Notes: generated by a model not told the origin, from the letters alone. 64,000 bases of DNA from Bacteroidota bacterium (GCA_023396255.1 JAEWWU010000004.1:138444-202443), one strand, 5' to 3'. Counted from the first letter of the stretch, positions 9,074-18,252 are shown. A program made the numbers and translations.

Positions 9074-9100
9074 GCTTCTTACAAGTTTTTTATACCTTTG
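9071..9100 (+). promoter_or_regulatory. rpsO promoter
   Basis: TTTG (9071-9074), 18 bp and TACCTTTG (9093-9100) match the Bacteroidetes consensus. It leaves a leader of roughly 80 bases before the rpsO ATG. Confidence 0.75.
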
Positions 9101-9183
9101 CAGCCAATCTACCGCAGTTTTTACACTCTTTGAGGTTGTTTTTGCAGCAGGTAGTATTATTGTTTAACTCAAAAAAGACTGAA

Positions 9184-9453
9184 ATGTATTTAGATTCAGC
9201 TAAGAAGAAAGAACTCTTTGAAAAGTTCGGAGCGTCTGCAACAGACACAGGTAGCGTAGAAAGCCAGGTAGCACTCTTTACCTATCGTATTTCTCACCTT
9301 ACCGAACACCTAAAACAAAATCGCAAAGACCACGCCACGGCTCGTGCTTTGAAGATGTTGGTTGGTAAGCGTCGTCGTCTCTTGGATTATACAGCCAAAA
9401 AAGACATCGAACGTTACCGCAAACTCATTGCCGCTTTAGGGCTTCGCAAGTAA
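9184..9453 (+). CDS. rpsO: 30S ribosomal protein S15
   Basis: 89 residues, the normal length of S15, which binds the central domain of 16S rRNA. The sequence shows FGASATDTGSVESQVALFT, the ISHLTEHLKQNRKDHATARAL helix region and KRRRLLDYTAKKDIERYRKLI. The frame is open upstream to 9019, but the promoter at 9071-9100 lies inside that extension and S15 proteins start at MYLD-type N-termini, so ATG 9184 is the start. It is monocistronic, with its own promoter and terminator. The leader can form a small stem (CTACC 9109-9113 with GGTAG 9150-9154); S15 autoregulation through its leader is known in other bacteria, but nothing more can be claimed here. Confidence 0.97.
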   Translation: MYLDSAKKKELFEKFGASATDTGSVESQVALFTYRISHLTEHLKQNRKDHATARALKMLVGKRRRLLDYTAKKDIERYRKLIAALGLRK

Positions 9454-9490
9454 TCGGAATAGTATTTCGAACTTCGGTTCATTGGTAAAA

Positions 9491-9536
9491 AAAGAGAAAC
9501 TCTCGAACGTTTGCTCCGGGGGTTTCTCTTTCTTTT
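9491..9536 (+). terminator. Terminator after rpsO
   Basis: AAAGAGAAAC (9491-9500) pairs with GTTTCTCTTT (9522-9531), followed by CTTTTT. Confidence 0.85.
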
Positions 9537-9551
9537 TATTTCTCCAAGAAA

Positions 9552-9582
9552 TTGCTTTAAGAAATCGGTTTTATTATCTTTG
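9552..9582 (+). promoter_or_regulatory. pyrH promoter
   Basis: TTG (9552-9554), 20 bp and TATCTTTG (9575-9582) fit the consensus; the pyrH ATG is 47 bp further on. Confidence 0.75.
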
Positions 9583-9629
9583 CACTATATAAATTTAAGC
9601 TAAGGGTACCAACCCAAAAAGAAAAACCG

Positions 9630-10346
9630 ATGAATAATCCCACATACAAAAGAGTATTGCTCAAATTGAGCGGAGAATCTTTGGCAGGGAGTGCCAAAAA
9701 TGGAATTTCTCCTGAACAGTTGCGCTCCTATGCACAACAGATTGCCGATTTATCAAGCAAAGGAGTTGAAGTAGCTATTGTTGTGGGTGGTGGAAATATT
9801 TTTCGTGGATTGAGCGGAGCCGCCCAAGGCTTTGACCGAGTAAAGGGAGATCGTATGGGTATGCTCGCCACAGTAATCAACGCCTTAGCTCTGTCTGCCT
9901 CTGTAGAAGAATTGGGGGTCAAGTCTGTGGTAATGACGGCAACCCCTATGGAACCGTTTGCTCGCTATTATGATGCCATAGAAGGGCGTCGATTGTTGGA
10001 ACAAGGGTACGTCGTTTTTATTGCCGGAGGAACCGGTAATCCTTTTTTCACCACAGACACAGCTTCGGCACTCAGAGGAGTTGAACTCAAGGCCGATGTA
10101 ATGCTCAAAGGCACTCGGGTAGATGGCATATACACCGCCGACCCGGAAAAAGATCCCTCGGCGACCAAAATAGATCGAATCTCTTACGACGAAATTTATG
10201 TCAAAAACCTTCGTGTAATGGACTTAACTGCCACGACTTTGTGTAAAGAAAACAATCTGCCCATCGTCGTTTTCGATATGGATACCTCGGGAAACCTTGC
10301 CAAAGTAATTATGGGAGAAAACATCGGTACCACGGTACACAACTAA
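9630..10346 (+). CDS. pyrH: UMP kinase
   Basis: A 238-residue amino-acid-kinase-fold enzyme that phosphorylates UMP to UDP. Conserved parts include YKRVLLKLSGESLAG at the start, VVGGGNIFRG for the phosphate-binding glycine loop, DRMGMLATVINALAL, GGTGNPFFTTDTAS, and VDGIYTADPEKDP. Length and motifs are those of bacterial PyrH. It is followed after 37 bp by frr, the usual pairing in bacteria. It is in the cytoplasm, essential in most bacteria, and normally feedback-inhibited by UTP. Confidence 0.98.
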   Translation: MNNPTYKRVLLKLSGESLAGSAKNGISPEQLRSYAQQIADLSSKGVEVAIVVGGGNIFRGLSGAAQGFDRVKGDRMGMLATVINALALSASVEELGVKSVVMTATPMEPFARYYDAIEGRRLLEQGYVVFIAGGTGNPFFTTDTASALRGVELKADVMLKGTRVDGIYTADPEKDPSATKIDRISYDEIYVKNLRVMDLTATTLCKENNLPIVVFDMDTSGNLAKVIMGENIGTTVHN

Positions 10347-10383
10347 TCTTGGGTGTAAATACAGCAAAAAACCAAAATAAAAT

Positions 10384-10944
10384 ATGAACGCAAAAGATTT
10401 TACAGAAAGTACGCAAGCCAAAATGCGTAAAACGGTAGAGTATTTGGACGAAAAACTGGCCCACATACGTGCCGGAAAAGCCAATCCGAAAATCTTGGAC
10501 GACGTCCTTGTCAATTGCTATGATTCTATGATGCCCATCAATCAGGTTGCCACCGTAACGGTTCCGGATGCTAAAACAATTGCTATCACCCCTTGGGACA
10601 AGAAGAATATAAGGGATATAGAAAAAGCCATTATGGATTCTCCCATCGGTATCACTCCGGAAAATAACGGAGAAACTATCCGCCTGTGTTTGCCCCCGCT
10701 TACCGAAGAACGGCGTAAACAACTGGTAAAACAAGTAAAAGGAGAAGTCGAAGAGGCTAAAATAAGTATCCGCAACTTCCGTCGCGAAGCCATAGAAGCG
10801 GCTAAGAAAAGCGTGAAAAACGATGGTACTCCCGAAGATGTTGCCAAGGAGGTGGAAGCAGATATGCAGAAAATTCACGACAAATTTATAGAAGAGATTG
10901 ACAAAGTTTTTGCGGCTAAAGAAAAGGAAATCCTCACCGTATAA
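10384..10944 (+). CDS. frr: Ribosome recycling factor
   Basis: The 186 residues match the tRNA-mimicking ribosome recycling factor that splits post-termination ribosomes together with EF-G. Recognisable are KMRKTVEYLDEKLAHIRAGKANP, which starts the long three-helix bundle, the domain II segment MPINQVATVTVPDAKTI, IRLCLPPLTEERRKQLVKQ and a terminal helix ending DKVFAAKEKEILTV. It lies directly downstream of pyrH with no promoter-like sequence between, so the two are probably one transcript that ends at the hairpin after frr. Confidence 0.98.
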   Translation: MNAKDFTESTQAKMRKTVEYLDEKLAHIRAGKANPKILDDVLVNCYDSMMPINQVATVTVPDAKTIAITPWDKKNIRDIEKAIMDSPIGITPENNGETIRLCLPPLTEERRKQLVKQVKGEVEEAKISIRNFRREAIEAAKKSVKNDGTPEDVAKEVEADMQKIHDKFIEEIDKVFAAKEKEILTV

Positions 10945-10958
10945 AACCCACAAATAGG

Positions 10959-11010
10959 AAAAAGAGGTTTGTTTCCCCTTTTCTTTAGGGGCAAGCCTCT
11001 TTTTCTTTTA
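10959..11010 (+). terminator. Terminator after frr
   Basis: An A-rich arm with AAAAAGAGG and a second arm CCTCTTTTT, with extra CCCC/GGGG pairing inside, ends in a T-rich run. Confidence 0.8.
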
Positions 11011-11045
11011 TCTTCTTTCCCCATTTTCCTAAAAAAGAAGTTCTC

Positions 11046-12002
11046 TTGCAAACAAAACAAGGATTAGTAGTCAAAAGCGTTGGCAATTCTTGCCAAGTTA
11101 TAACTCTTGAAGGTACTTCTTATCAGTGCCTTGTGAAGGGGAATTTGCGCATCAAGGGGATTAGAACCACCAATCCTGTCGTTGTTGGCGACACCGTTCT
11201 GTTCTCCCCTTCCGAAAACGAAGGAGAAATTACCTACATCCAAAAAATACTTCCTCGTCGCAACTACATCATTCGTAAAGCATCGAACTTATCCAAAGAA
11301 TCTCAAATTTTGGCGGCCAATATAGACTGCGCATTTCTCATTGTTACAGTGCACAGGCCGGCAACTTCCTTTGTCTTCATCGATCGTTTTTTAGCAACTG
11401 CCGAAGCCTATTCTGTTCCTGTCCATTTGGTCTTCAATAAAGTAGACGAGCTTACCTTGGAGACCGAACAAAATCTCCTAAAAGAGTATCAGAAAATTTA
11501 TTCCAACATAGGTTATCCCTGTCATTCCATTTCGGCACTGCACCACACAGGTATAGAAGAGTTGTACCCTTTGTTAGAAGGGAAAATAACCCTGCTAAGC
11601 GGACATAGTGGCGTGGGCAAAAGCACTCTAATCAATACATTGTTGCCCGAAGCCAAACTCAAAACGGGTGCTATATCTCAGATGCACGAAACAGGAATGC
11701 ATACCACCACTTATTCACAAATGCTCCCTTTGGAGGGTCTCAACGGTGGATACATAATAGATACCCCCGGAATCAAAGGATTTGGGACGTTAGAGATGAA
11801 CGAAGCCAATACAGCACACTACTTCAGAGAGTTCTTTGAAAAGAGTAAAGATTGTCGCTTTGCCAACTGTACTCATTTACGCGAACCCGGATGCGCTGTT
11901 CTACAAGCCTTGGAAGAAGGGCACATAAGCTCCTCTCGCTACAACAGTTACCTCAGTATATTGGATGATCAATTCGAGGGGAGCTATCGAAACGACTTAT
12001 AA
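11046..12002 (+). CDS. rsgA: Ribosome small-subunit GTPase RsgA
   Basis: Circularly permuted GTPase that checks late 30S assembly. An N-terminal OB fold (residues about 1-70) precedes the GTPase motifs in permuted order: NKVD (131-134), P-loop GHSGVGKST (186-194) and DTPG (239-242). The C-terminal zinc site is C270, C275, H277 and C283 in DCRFANCTHLREPGC. No ATG lies upstream in frame before a stop, and the protein aligns from QGLVVKSVG onward, so the start appears to be TTG at 11046. 318 residues is normal. It is followed by rnr after 73 bp; both act on ribosome quality and RNA turnover. Confidence 0.96.
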   Translation: MQTKQGLVVKSVGNSCQVITLEGTSYQCLVKGNLRIKGIRTTNPVVVGDTVLFSPSENEGEITYIQKILPRRNYIIRKASNLSKESQILAANIDCAFLIVTVHRPATSFVFIDRFLATAEAYSVPVHLVFNKVDELTLETEQNLLKEYQKIYSNIGYPCHSISALHHTGIEELYPLLEGKITLLSGHSGVGKSTLINTLLPEAKLKTGAISQMHETGMHTTTYSQMLPLEGLNGGYIIDTPGIKGFGTLEMNEANTAHYFREFFEKSKDCRFANCTHLREPGCAVLQALEEGHISSSRYNSYLSILDDQFEGSYRNDL

Positions 12003-12075
12003 GAACACTACCCTTCTCAACAGGAACCCACCCAAAATCCTCTTAGGGACTTTTCCTTTTATACAAACACACACT

Positions 12076-14298
12076 ATGAAACCAACCAAAATAACCTCCA
12101 AGTACAAACGCCAAGTAAAAGGTAAAACAGAGGTCCCCCAAAAAAGGAGTAAAAAGCAAAGCAAACGCAAGAAACCCCAAGCCTCTCCTCAAGAGCAAGC
12201 CCTCACACAGAGCATCATAACGCTTTTCTCCTCTAATCCGCGCAACGTATGGAACTACAAACAAGTAAGCAAACGGCTCGGCATTGCAGACACAATGCAG
12301 CGGCTTGTTGTAAGCAATATTCTTATGCTTCTTGCCTACGATGATGTATTACTCGAAGTTAGTCCGGGCTCTTTCAGGTACAATGTACAAGGAGCCATTA
12401 TAGAGGGAACATTTGTACGAAAACCCAGAGGAACCAATGTTATTATTCCGCAAGAAGGAGGCAAACCCATCATTGTGGCAGAACGAAACTCTCTGCACGC
12501 TCTTCCGGGAGACAAGGTAAGGGCCCGACTTTTTGCCAAGCGACCTGGAGCGGCTCCGGAGGCAGAAGTTATTGAGATAGTTCAGCGCAAGCGATCCCTT
12601 TTTGTGGGATGCATCCAAATGCGCCAAGATTGGGCTACGTTCATAACGGAAGACCGAGAGGTTGAATTGGAAATGATTATTCCCAAGGACAAACTAAAAG
12701 GAGCAGAAGGAGGCAGCAAAGTGGTTGTCCATATTATAGAGTGGGCCCCACAATCCAAAGTTCCTACAGCCGAAGTGATTGATATACTAGGAAAGGCTGG
12801 AGAGAACAACGCCGAAATGATGAGCATCTTGGTCAATAATCAGCTTCCTTACACCTACCCAAAAGAGGTAGAGGAGGCTGCCGAGAAACTTCCGGGGGGG
12901 ATTGCCGAAACAGAATGGGCACACCGAGAAGATTTTAGGAAAGTGCTAACTTTTACTATAGACCCGGCAGATGCCAAAGATTTTGACGACGCCCTTTCTT
13001 ACCAAGTCACGAGCGATGGGAAGTATGAAGTGGGGGTGCATATTGCCGATGTTTCTTTTTATGTAACAGAGGGAGACCTCATAGACCAAGAAGCCTATGA
13101 GCGAGCAACCAGTATCTATTTGGTTGATCGGACCATTCCTATGCTCCCCGAAAGGCTTTGCAACGACCTTTGCTCTCTCAAGCCCAATGAGGATCGCTAT
13201 GCCTATTCGTGTATCTTCAAACTCAACGAAGAGGCAGAAGTAGAAAGCTATCGCATCGCCAGAACTGTAATCCACAGCGACAGGCGATATAATTACGAGG
13301 AGGCTCAACAAATTATAGAAACAGGCAGTGGAGACTATGCCGAGGCCATTCTCAAGATAAACGAATTGGCCAAACAACTACGCAAAAAACGACTGGGCAA
13401 TGGGGCTATCAACTTCGAGAGCCAAGAGGTCAAGTTTATTTTGGACGACAAGGGAGTGCCCCTATCGGTAATGGTCAAAGAAAGCAAAGATGCCAACCAC
13501 TTGATAGAAGAATTTATGCTATTGGCCAACAAAACCGTGGCGAGAGAAATAGGACAAATACGTCTAAACAAAAATCAAAGTGCCAATAGCTTTGTCTACC
13601 GCATTCACGCACAACCGGAAAGAGAAAAGCTGGCGACATTTGCTGCTTTTGTCGGTTCTTTGGGATACAAAATCAACGCCTCTGCCACAGGGAGCAAATT
13701 GAGCAACTCATTCAACAAACTCCTAAGCGATATCCACGGTCAAAAAGAGGAAAAATTGATCTCGACCTTGGCGATACGCTCTATGGCCCGTGCCGAATAC
13801 AGTACACACAACATAGGTCATTACGGATTAGCTTTTGACTTCTATACACATTTTACTTCGCCTATCCGCCGCTATCCCGACCTTATGGTACACCGGTTGC
13901 TTACTAGATATTTATCCGGGGGGAATTCTGTCGACGCCAACGAATTGGAAGAACGCTGCAAACATTGTTCGCAACAAGAGCAAGTGGCAGCCAATGCCGA
14001 ACGAGATTCCATTAAATACAAACAAATCGAATATATGTCTACCCGTGTGGGTAAGGTGTTCGATGGCATCATCTCCGGAGTTACCGAATGGGGATTATAT
14101 GTAGAACTGAAAGAGTCTCATTGCGAGGGGTTAATTCCTATGCGCGCTTTGGATGACGATTTTTTTGAATACGACGAACACAATCATTGCCTTATAGGCA
14201 GACGTTCCAAACAGAAATACAGTTTGGGCGATAGCATAACCATACGCGTAGTTCGTGCCGATCTCAACCAAAAACAATTAGACTTTGAACCCGTATAA
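12076..14298 (+). CDS. rnr: Ribonuclease R
   Basis: A 740-residue 3'-to-5' exoribonuclease of the RNB family. A lysine-rich N-terminus and winged-helix region (about 1-100) precede cold-shock/OB domains. The RNB active site is at about residue 296 (DPADAKDFDDAL) with the four metal-binding aspartates. A C-terminal S1 domain starts near residue 656 (GKVFDGIISGVTEWGLYVEL). I start at ATG 12076; the frame extends upstream to 11965, but that stretch overlaps the rsgA end and looks non-coding. RNase R degrades structured RNA and defective rRNA. The stop codon abuts the rlmN start, so the two are translationally linked. Confidence 0.96.
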   Translation: MKPTKITSKYKRQVKGKTEVPQKRSKKQSKRKKPQASPQEQALTQSIITLFSSNPRNVWNYKQVSKRLGIADTMQRLVVSNILMLLAYDDVLLEVSPGSFRYNVQGAIIEGTFVRKPRGTNVIIPQEGGKPIIVAERNSLHALPGDKVRARLFAKRPGAAPEAEVIEIVQRKRSLFVGCIQMRQDWATFITEDREVELEMIIPKDKLKGAEGGSKVVVHIIEWAPQSKVPTAEVIDILGKAGENNAEMMSILVNNQLPYTYPKEVEEAAEKLPGGIAETEWAHREDFRKVLTFTIDPADAKDFDDALSYQVTSDGKYEVGVHIADVSFYVTEGDLIDQEAYERATSIYLVDRTIPMLPERLCNDLCSLKPNEDRYAYSCIFKLNEEAEVESYRIARTVIHSDRRYNYEEAQQIIETGSGDYAEAILKINELAKQLRKKRLGNGAINFESQEVKFILDDKGVPLSVMVKESKDANHLIEEFMLLANKTVAREIGQIRLNKNQSANSFVYRIHAQPEREKLATFAAFVGSLGYKINASATGSKLSNSFNKLLSDIHGQKEEKLISTLAIRSMARAEYSTHNIGHYGLAFDFYTHFTSPIRRYPDLMVHRLLTRYLSGGNSVDANELEERCKHCSQQEQVAANAERDSIKYKQIEYMSTRVGKVFDGIISGVTEWGLYVELKESHCEGLIPMRALDDDFFEYDEHNHCLIGRRSKQKYSLGDSITIRVVRADLNQKQLDFEPV

Positions 14299-15339
14299 AT
14301 GACCCCAACCGAAAAACCTCACACCCAACGCCCCCTCATCGGGCTAACCCCGGACCAACTGACAACTCTTGCCACAGAAGAATGTGGTATGCCCCGTTAT
14401 GCCGGCAAACAAATAGCCGATTGGCTCTATGTAAAGCGAGTCACTGAAATTGATCAAATGACCAACCTTTCCAAGAAACATCGGGAATTGTTGGCTCAAA
14501 AATTTTGTGTGGGTCGCTACGCCCCGGCGCAAAAGCAATGCTCCGCCGATGGAACAATCAAATACCTCTTTGCCATAGGAGACTCGTTCGTGGAAACAGT
14601 CTACATTCCAGAAGACGACAGGGCAACTCTATGTGTCTCTTCTCAAGTTGGATGTAAAATGAATTGCCTCTTCTGTATGACAGGCAAACAAGGCTTTGGG
14701 GCGCATCTAACGGCACACGAAATAGTTAATCAAATACTCTCCATCCCTGAAAGTAATACCTTGACCAACATTGTCTATATGGGAATGGGCGAACCTTTGG
14801 ACAATGTGGAGCAGGTACTGCAAAGCATCGAATGCCTTACTCATCCGCAAGGGTTAGCTTGGAGTCCCAAAAGAATAACCGTTTCAACCATAGGAGTTGA
14901 ACCCGGTTTATCTACTTTTTTGGAGAAAAGCCGCTGCCACTTGGCGATTAGCTTGCACAATCCCATTCCACTAGAGCGCAGAGAAATTATGCCGGTGGAG
15001 GGAGGTGTTCCCATCCATAAAGTATTGGAAACGATCGGGAAATACGACTTTGAACATCAGAGGCGTTTGACTTTTGAATACATCGTCTTTTCTGGACTTA
15101 ACGACACACGCAAACATATGAATGCTTTGGTAGATTTGCTTCGAGATCTTCCTTGCAGGGTCAACCTGATTCGCTACCACCGTATTCCTGAGATTGATCT
15201 ACCCGCCTCTGATATGGAACGAATGGAACGGATGCGGGACTTCCTAACCGCCCAAGGAATAACAACCACCATTCGTACCTCTCGGGGCGAAGATATATTG
15301 GCTGCTTGCGGTATGCTCAGTTCGCAACAACAAAGATAA
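14299..15339 (+). CDS. rlmN: Dual-specificity RNA methyltransferase RlmN
   Basis: Radical SAM enzyme that methylates C2 of adenosine 2503 in 23S rRNA and A37 in some tRNAs. The cluster motif CKMNCLFC has cysteines at about 119, 123 and 126. The methylated and resolving cysteine of the mechanism correspond to the end of the domain, where LAACGML holds C337. GMGEPLDN, STIGV and AISLHNP are conserved. 346 residues is normal. The ATG follows the rnr TAA without a spacer. A strong terminator lies 50 bp downstream of the stop. Confidence 0.97.
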   Translation: MTPTEKPHTQRPLIGLTPDQLTTLATEECGMPRYAGKQIADWLYVKRVTEIDQMTNLSKKHRELLAQKFCVGRYAPAQKQCSADGTIKYLFAIGDSFVETVYIPEDDRATLCVSSQVGCKMNCLFCMTGKQGFGAHLTAHEIVNQILSIPESNTLTNIVYMGMGEPLDNVEQVLQSIECLTHPQGLAWSPKRITVSTIGVEPGLSTFLEKSRCHLAISLHNPIPLERREIMPVEGGVPIHKVLETIGKYDFEHQRRLTFEYIVFSGLNDTRKHMNALVDLLRDLPCRVNLIRYHRIPEIDLPASDMERMERMRDFLTAQGITTTIRTSRGEDILAACGMLSSQQQR

Positions 15340-15389
15340 TCCCCGCCTCTCCCTCAATTGGGCGAAAAAAACATAGAATTTCCAAACAG

Positions 15390-15426
15390 GCAGGCTCTCT
15401 CCTCAAAGGCAGGGAGCCTGCTTTTT
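15390..15426 (+). terminator. Terminator after rlmN
   Basis: GCAGGCTC (15390-15397) pairs with GAGCCTGC (15414-15421), followed by TTTTT. Confidence 0.88.
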
Positions 15427-15539
15427 ATATATGCATCCCCAAGACGCATCTATTACAGAGTCACCAACAGTCTTCCAATCCCATATTGTTGCCATATTCT
15501 TCGCCTGCTCTTGTCCTTTTTAAGGCAAAATCAAGAGAG

Positions 15540-15584
15540 TGTCTCATAGGCGACATTTTTTCTTCTTTCCACGCCATACTTTTG
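15540..15584 (+). promoter_or_regulatory. hcp promoter with a candidate activator site
   Basis: TACTTTTG (15577-15584) fits the -7 consensus, but no TTG stands at -33. Instead an imperfect inverted repeat with outer TGTC/GACA (15540-15555) is centred about 41 bp before the expected start. That is the class II position of CRP/FNR-type activators. The rest of 15340-15657 holds only the rlmN terminator. Confidence 0.5.
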
Positions 15585-15657
15585 CATCGAATCAGAATAA
15601 ACGCTGTCTCAAGAAAAGGATAATTTAAATACCAACCATACAAAATACCTCAAACCT

Positions 15658-17319
15658 ATGACAACTCAATCTTCTAAAATGTTTTGCTACCAATGTCAAG
15701 AAACAGCAGGAAACAAAGGATGTATTCTTAAAGGTGTATGCGGAAAAGATTTCTCTACTGCCAACTTGATGGATTTGCTCATTTTCAATCTCAAAGGGAT
15801 CTCCACTATCACGACCTCTCTGCGTAAAGCCAGTGTCGATGCCGATTTTGCACGGGCCAAGAAAGCGATTTCCGAAAGTCTGTTTGCAACCATCACCAAT
15901 GCAAACTTCGATTACTCTTCCATTGCCAACCGTGTAACCTCTACTTTTTCCATCAAAAAACAATTGATCGAAACAGCTGCGCAATCCGGAGTTGCTCTCC
16001 CTGACATAGAAGAAGTTACCCTCCAGCTTCAACCCGAACAGTACGATGACTATGCAACCAAAGTAGGAATCCTCAGAGAAACCAACGAAGATCTGCGTTC
16101 TTTGAAAGAACTAACCATATACGGTCTCAAGGGGATGGCTGCCTATGCGGAACACGCGGCACGCTTAGGATACGAAGACTTGGCCATCAACAACTTTATG
16201 GAACGGGCTCTACACGACATCACAATGGGGCAACTTTCTGCCGACGAACTCACTGCTCTCGTCTTGGAAACGGGTTCTTTTGGAGTGCAAGTTATGGCTC
16301 TCTTGGACAAAGCCAATACCGAGAGCTACGGGAACCCTGAAATCACAGAAGTGAACATCGGTGTGGGCACTCGTCCCGGCATTTTGATTAGTGGACACGA
16401 CCTCAAAGATATGGAGATGCTTCTCGAACAGACCGAAGGAACCGGAGTCGATGTTTATACGCATAGCGAAATGTTGCCAGCCAACTATTATCCCAAGTTC
16501 AAGAAATACAAACACTTCGTCGGTAATTATGGCAATGCTTGGTGGCAACAAAGAGAAGAATTCGAAACCTTCAACGGACCCATTCTATTCACCACCAACT
16601 GTATTGTTCCTCCCAAAGCCAATGCTTCGTACAAAGATCGTGTATATACCACCAATGCAACAGGTTACCCCGGATTCAAGTACATCAAAGCAGATACCAA
16701 CGGACACAAAGATTTCAGCGAAATTATAGAAGTGGCAAAAAAATGCTCGGCACCAACAGCCATAGAAGAAGGCAAGATCATTGGAGGATTTGCCCACCAT
16801 CAGGTCCTAAGCATAGCCGATCAAGTGGTAGAAGCGGTTAAGAACGGAGCCATTAGAAAATTCATTGTTATGAGTGGGTGCGATGGGCGTCAGGCCGGAC
16901 GCAACTACTATACCGAGTTTGCGCAACAACTCCCTCAAGATACGGTTATCCTCACTTCCGGATGTGCCAAGTATCGTTACAACAAACTACAATTAGGTTC
17001 CATTGGGGGCATACCCAGAGTTTTGGACGCAGGGCAGTGCAACGATAGCTACTCACTGGCAGTTATAGCTCTCAAACTGAAAGAGGTTATGGGTTTAGAC
17101 GACATCAACAAACTTCCGATCGTGTACAACATCGCTTGGTATGAACAAAAAGCCGTTATTGTACTTCTAGCTCTATTGAGCTTGGGGGTTAAGAATATCC
17201 ACGTGGGTCCTACGCTTCCGGCATTCCTTTCACCCAATGTCGCCAAGGTACTTATCGACAACTTTGGCATAGCCGGCATCGGAGAGGTAGAAGAAGACAT
17301 TCGTACCCTTGTAGGCTAA
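15658..17319 (+). CDS. hcp: Hybrid cluster protein (hydroxylamine/NO reductase)
   Basis: Hcp, 553 residues, carries a cubane iron-sulfur cluster and the Fe4-S2-O2 hybrid cluster, and reduces nitric oxide or hydroxylamine. The N-terminal cluster cysteines are C10, C13, C22 and C28 (FCYQCQETA...GVCGK). The hybrid-cluster ligand regions are recognisable: GHDLKDME, TTNCIVPP, VMSGCDGRQAGRNYY, TSGCAKYRYNK and DAGQCNDSYS. The length is that of the class without an insertion. ric follows after 26 bp, so this is a nitrosative-stress operon. In P. gingivalis the FNR-like regulator HcpR controls hcp; regulation here is inferred. Confidence 0.97.
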   Translation: MTTQSSKMFCYQCQETAGNKGCILKGVCGKDFSTANLMDLLIFNLKGISTITTSLRKASVDADFARAKKAISESLFATITNANFDYSSIANRVTSTFSIKKQLIETAAQSGVALPDIEEVTLQLQPEQYDDYATKVGILRETNEDLRSLKELTIYGLKGMAAYAEHAARLGYEDLAINNFMERALHDITMGQLSADELTALVLETGSFGVQVMALLDKANTESYGNPEITEVNIGVGTRPGILISGHDLKDMEMLLEQTEGTGVDVYTHSEMLPANYYPKFKKYKHFVGNYGNAWWQQREEFETFNGPILFTTNCIVPPKANASYKDRVYTTNATGYPGFKYIKADTNGHKDFSEIIEVAKKCSAPTAIEEGKIIGGFAHHQVLSIADQVVEAVKNGAIRKFIVMSGCDGRQAGRNYYTEFAQQLPQDTVILTSGCAKYRYNKLQLGSIGGIPRVLDAGQCNDSYSLAVIALKLKEVMGLDDINKLPIVYNIAWYEQKAVIVLLALLSLGVKNIHVGPTLPAFLSPNVAKVLIDNFGIAGIGEVEEDIRTLVG

Positions 17320-17345
17320 ATCACCACTCTAAAATTACAGACATT

Positions 17346-18080
17346 ATGACTACTATCGATCAATACAAAGCGATGAGCGTTGGACAAATTACCACCGCCG
17401 ATTTTAGGGCCGCAGCCATTTTTAGAGAGTTCGGAATAGATTTTTGCTGCCACGGAGACGATGACTTTACAACGGCCTGCCACAAGGCACAGGTAGATCC
17501 AATCCTTGTGGTTAAAAAACTGCAACAGCTCCAAGAAGAACCCTTTCAAATACAAAACATACAATTTGCCAATTGGCCAATAGATCTCTTGATGGACTAT
17601 ATCCTCAAGATACACCACAGAGGAATTCGCCAAAAAGGCCCTGACATTTTGGATTTACTGGACAAAGTAACCGCCGTACACGGCGAGAGACATCCAGAAC
17701 TTTTTGAAGTACGCACTCTTTTTGCCGAGTCTCTCCGAGACTTATCAGACCACTTGACCAAGGAAGAAGAAGTGCTATTCCCCTACTTGTACAAGTTATT
17801 TCAAAGCTCTTCGGAGGGTTCGATGCCAGAACCTTTTCATTGCGGATCGGTAGGCTACCCTATAGAAGTGATGTTCACAGAGCACGATGGAGAAGGTGAA
17901 CGCTACCGAATCATATCCTCCCTGACAAACGGATACAAAACACCGCAAGATGCGTGCAATTCTTACAGATTGGTATTGAACCAATTGTGCGAGTTTGAAC
18001 AAGACCTGCACCAGCACATTCACTTGGAAAACAACATCCTTTTTCCGTGGGCCATAGAGCAAGAGCAAAAAAACAGATAA
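17346..18080 (+). CDS. ric: Iron-sulfur cluster repair protein Ric (ScdA/YtfE)
   Basis: Di-iron protein of 244 residues that restores iron-sulfur clusters damaged by nitric oxide or peroxide. The N-terminal ScdA domain has the GIDFCCHGD motif with C34 and C35. The following hemerythrin-like helices supply histidine and glutamate ligands: HHRGI, HGERHPE, HLTKEEEVLFP, EHDGEGERY and HIHLENNILFP. The length is slightly above the usual 220-240. It forms the second gene of the hcp operon and would repair enzymes such as the class I fumarase encoded in this window. A strong terminator follows. Confidence 0.95.
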   Translation: MTTIDQYKAMSVGQITTADFRAAAIFREFGIDFCCHGDDDFTTACHKAQVDPILVVKKLQQLQEEPFQIQNIQFANWPIDLLMDYILKIHHRGIRQKGPDILDLLDKVTAVHGERHPELFEVRTLFAESLRDLSDHLTKEEEVLFPYLYKLFQSSSEGSMPEPFHCGSVGYPIEVMFTEHDGEGERYRIISSLTNGYKTPQDACNSYRLVLNQLCEFEQDLHQHIHLENNILFPWAIEQEQKNR

Positions 18081-18111
18081 AGAACTACTCTTTCCCAATG
18101 GAATAGTTTAC

Positions 18112-18152
18112 AAAAAGGGCTGCCGATTATTTTCGATTGGGCAGCCCTTTTT
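18112..18152 (+). terminator. Terminator after ric
   Basis: A perfect 13-bp stem AAAAAGGGCTGCC (18112-18124) with GGCAGCCCTTTTT (18140-18152). Confidence 0.92.
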
Positions 18153-18252
18153 ATCTTCCCCAAAGCTCTGCCATTCCTCGGGAAGAACAGCTTCGCAGAA
18201 AAATACAAACTTGGGAAAAGTCTAAACTTTTCGTCCGACGAAGTCAAATAAT

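Noticed and set aside
9019..9183. N-terminal extension of rpsO
   Set aside because: The stretch contains the terminator and promoter and is not like S15.
10309..10953. Minus-strand frame of 214 codons across frr
   Set aside because: Phe-rich translation opposite a well conserved gene, with no start context.
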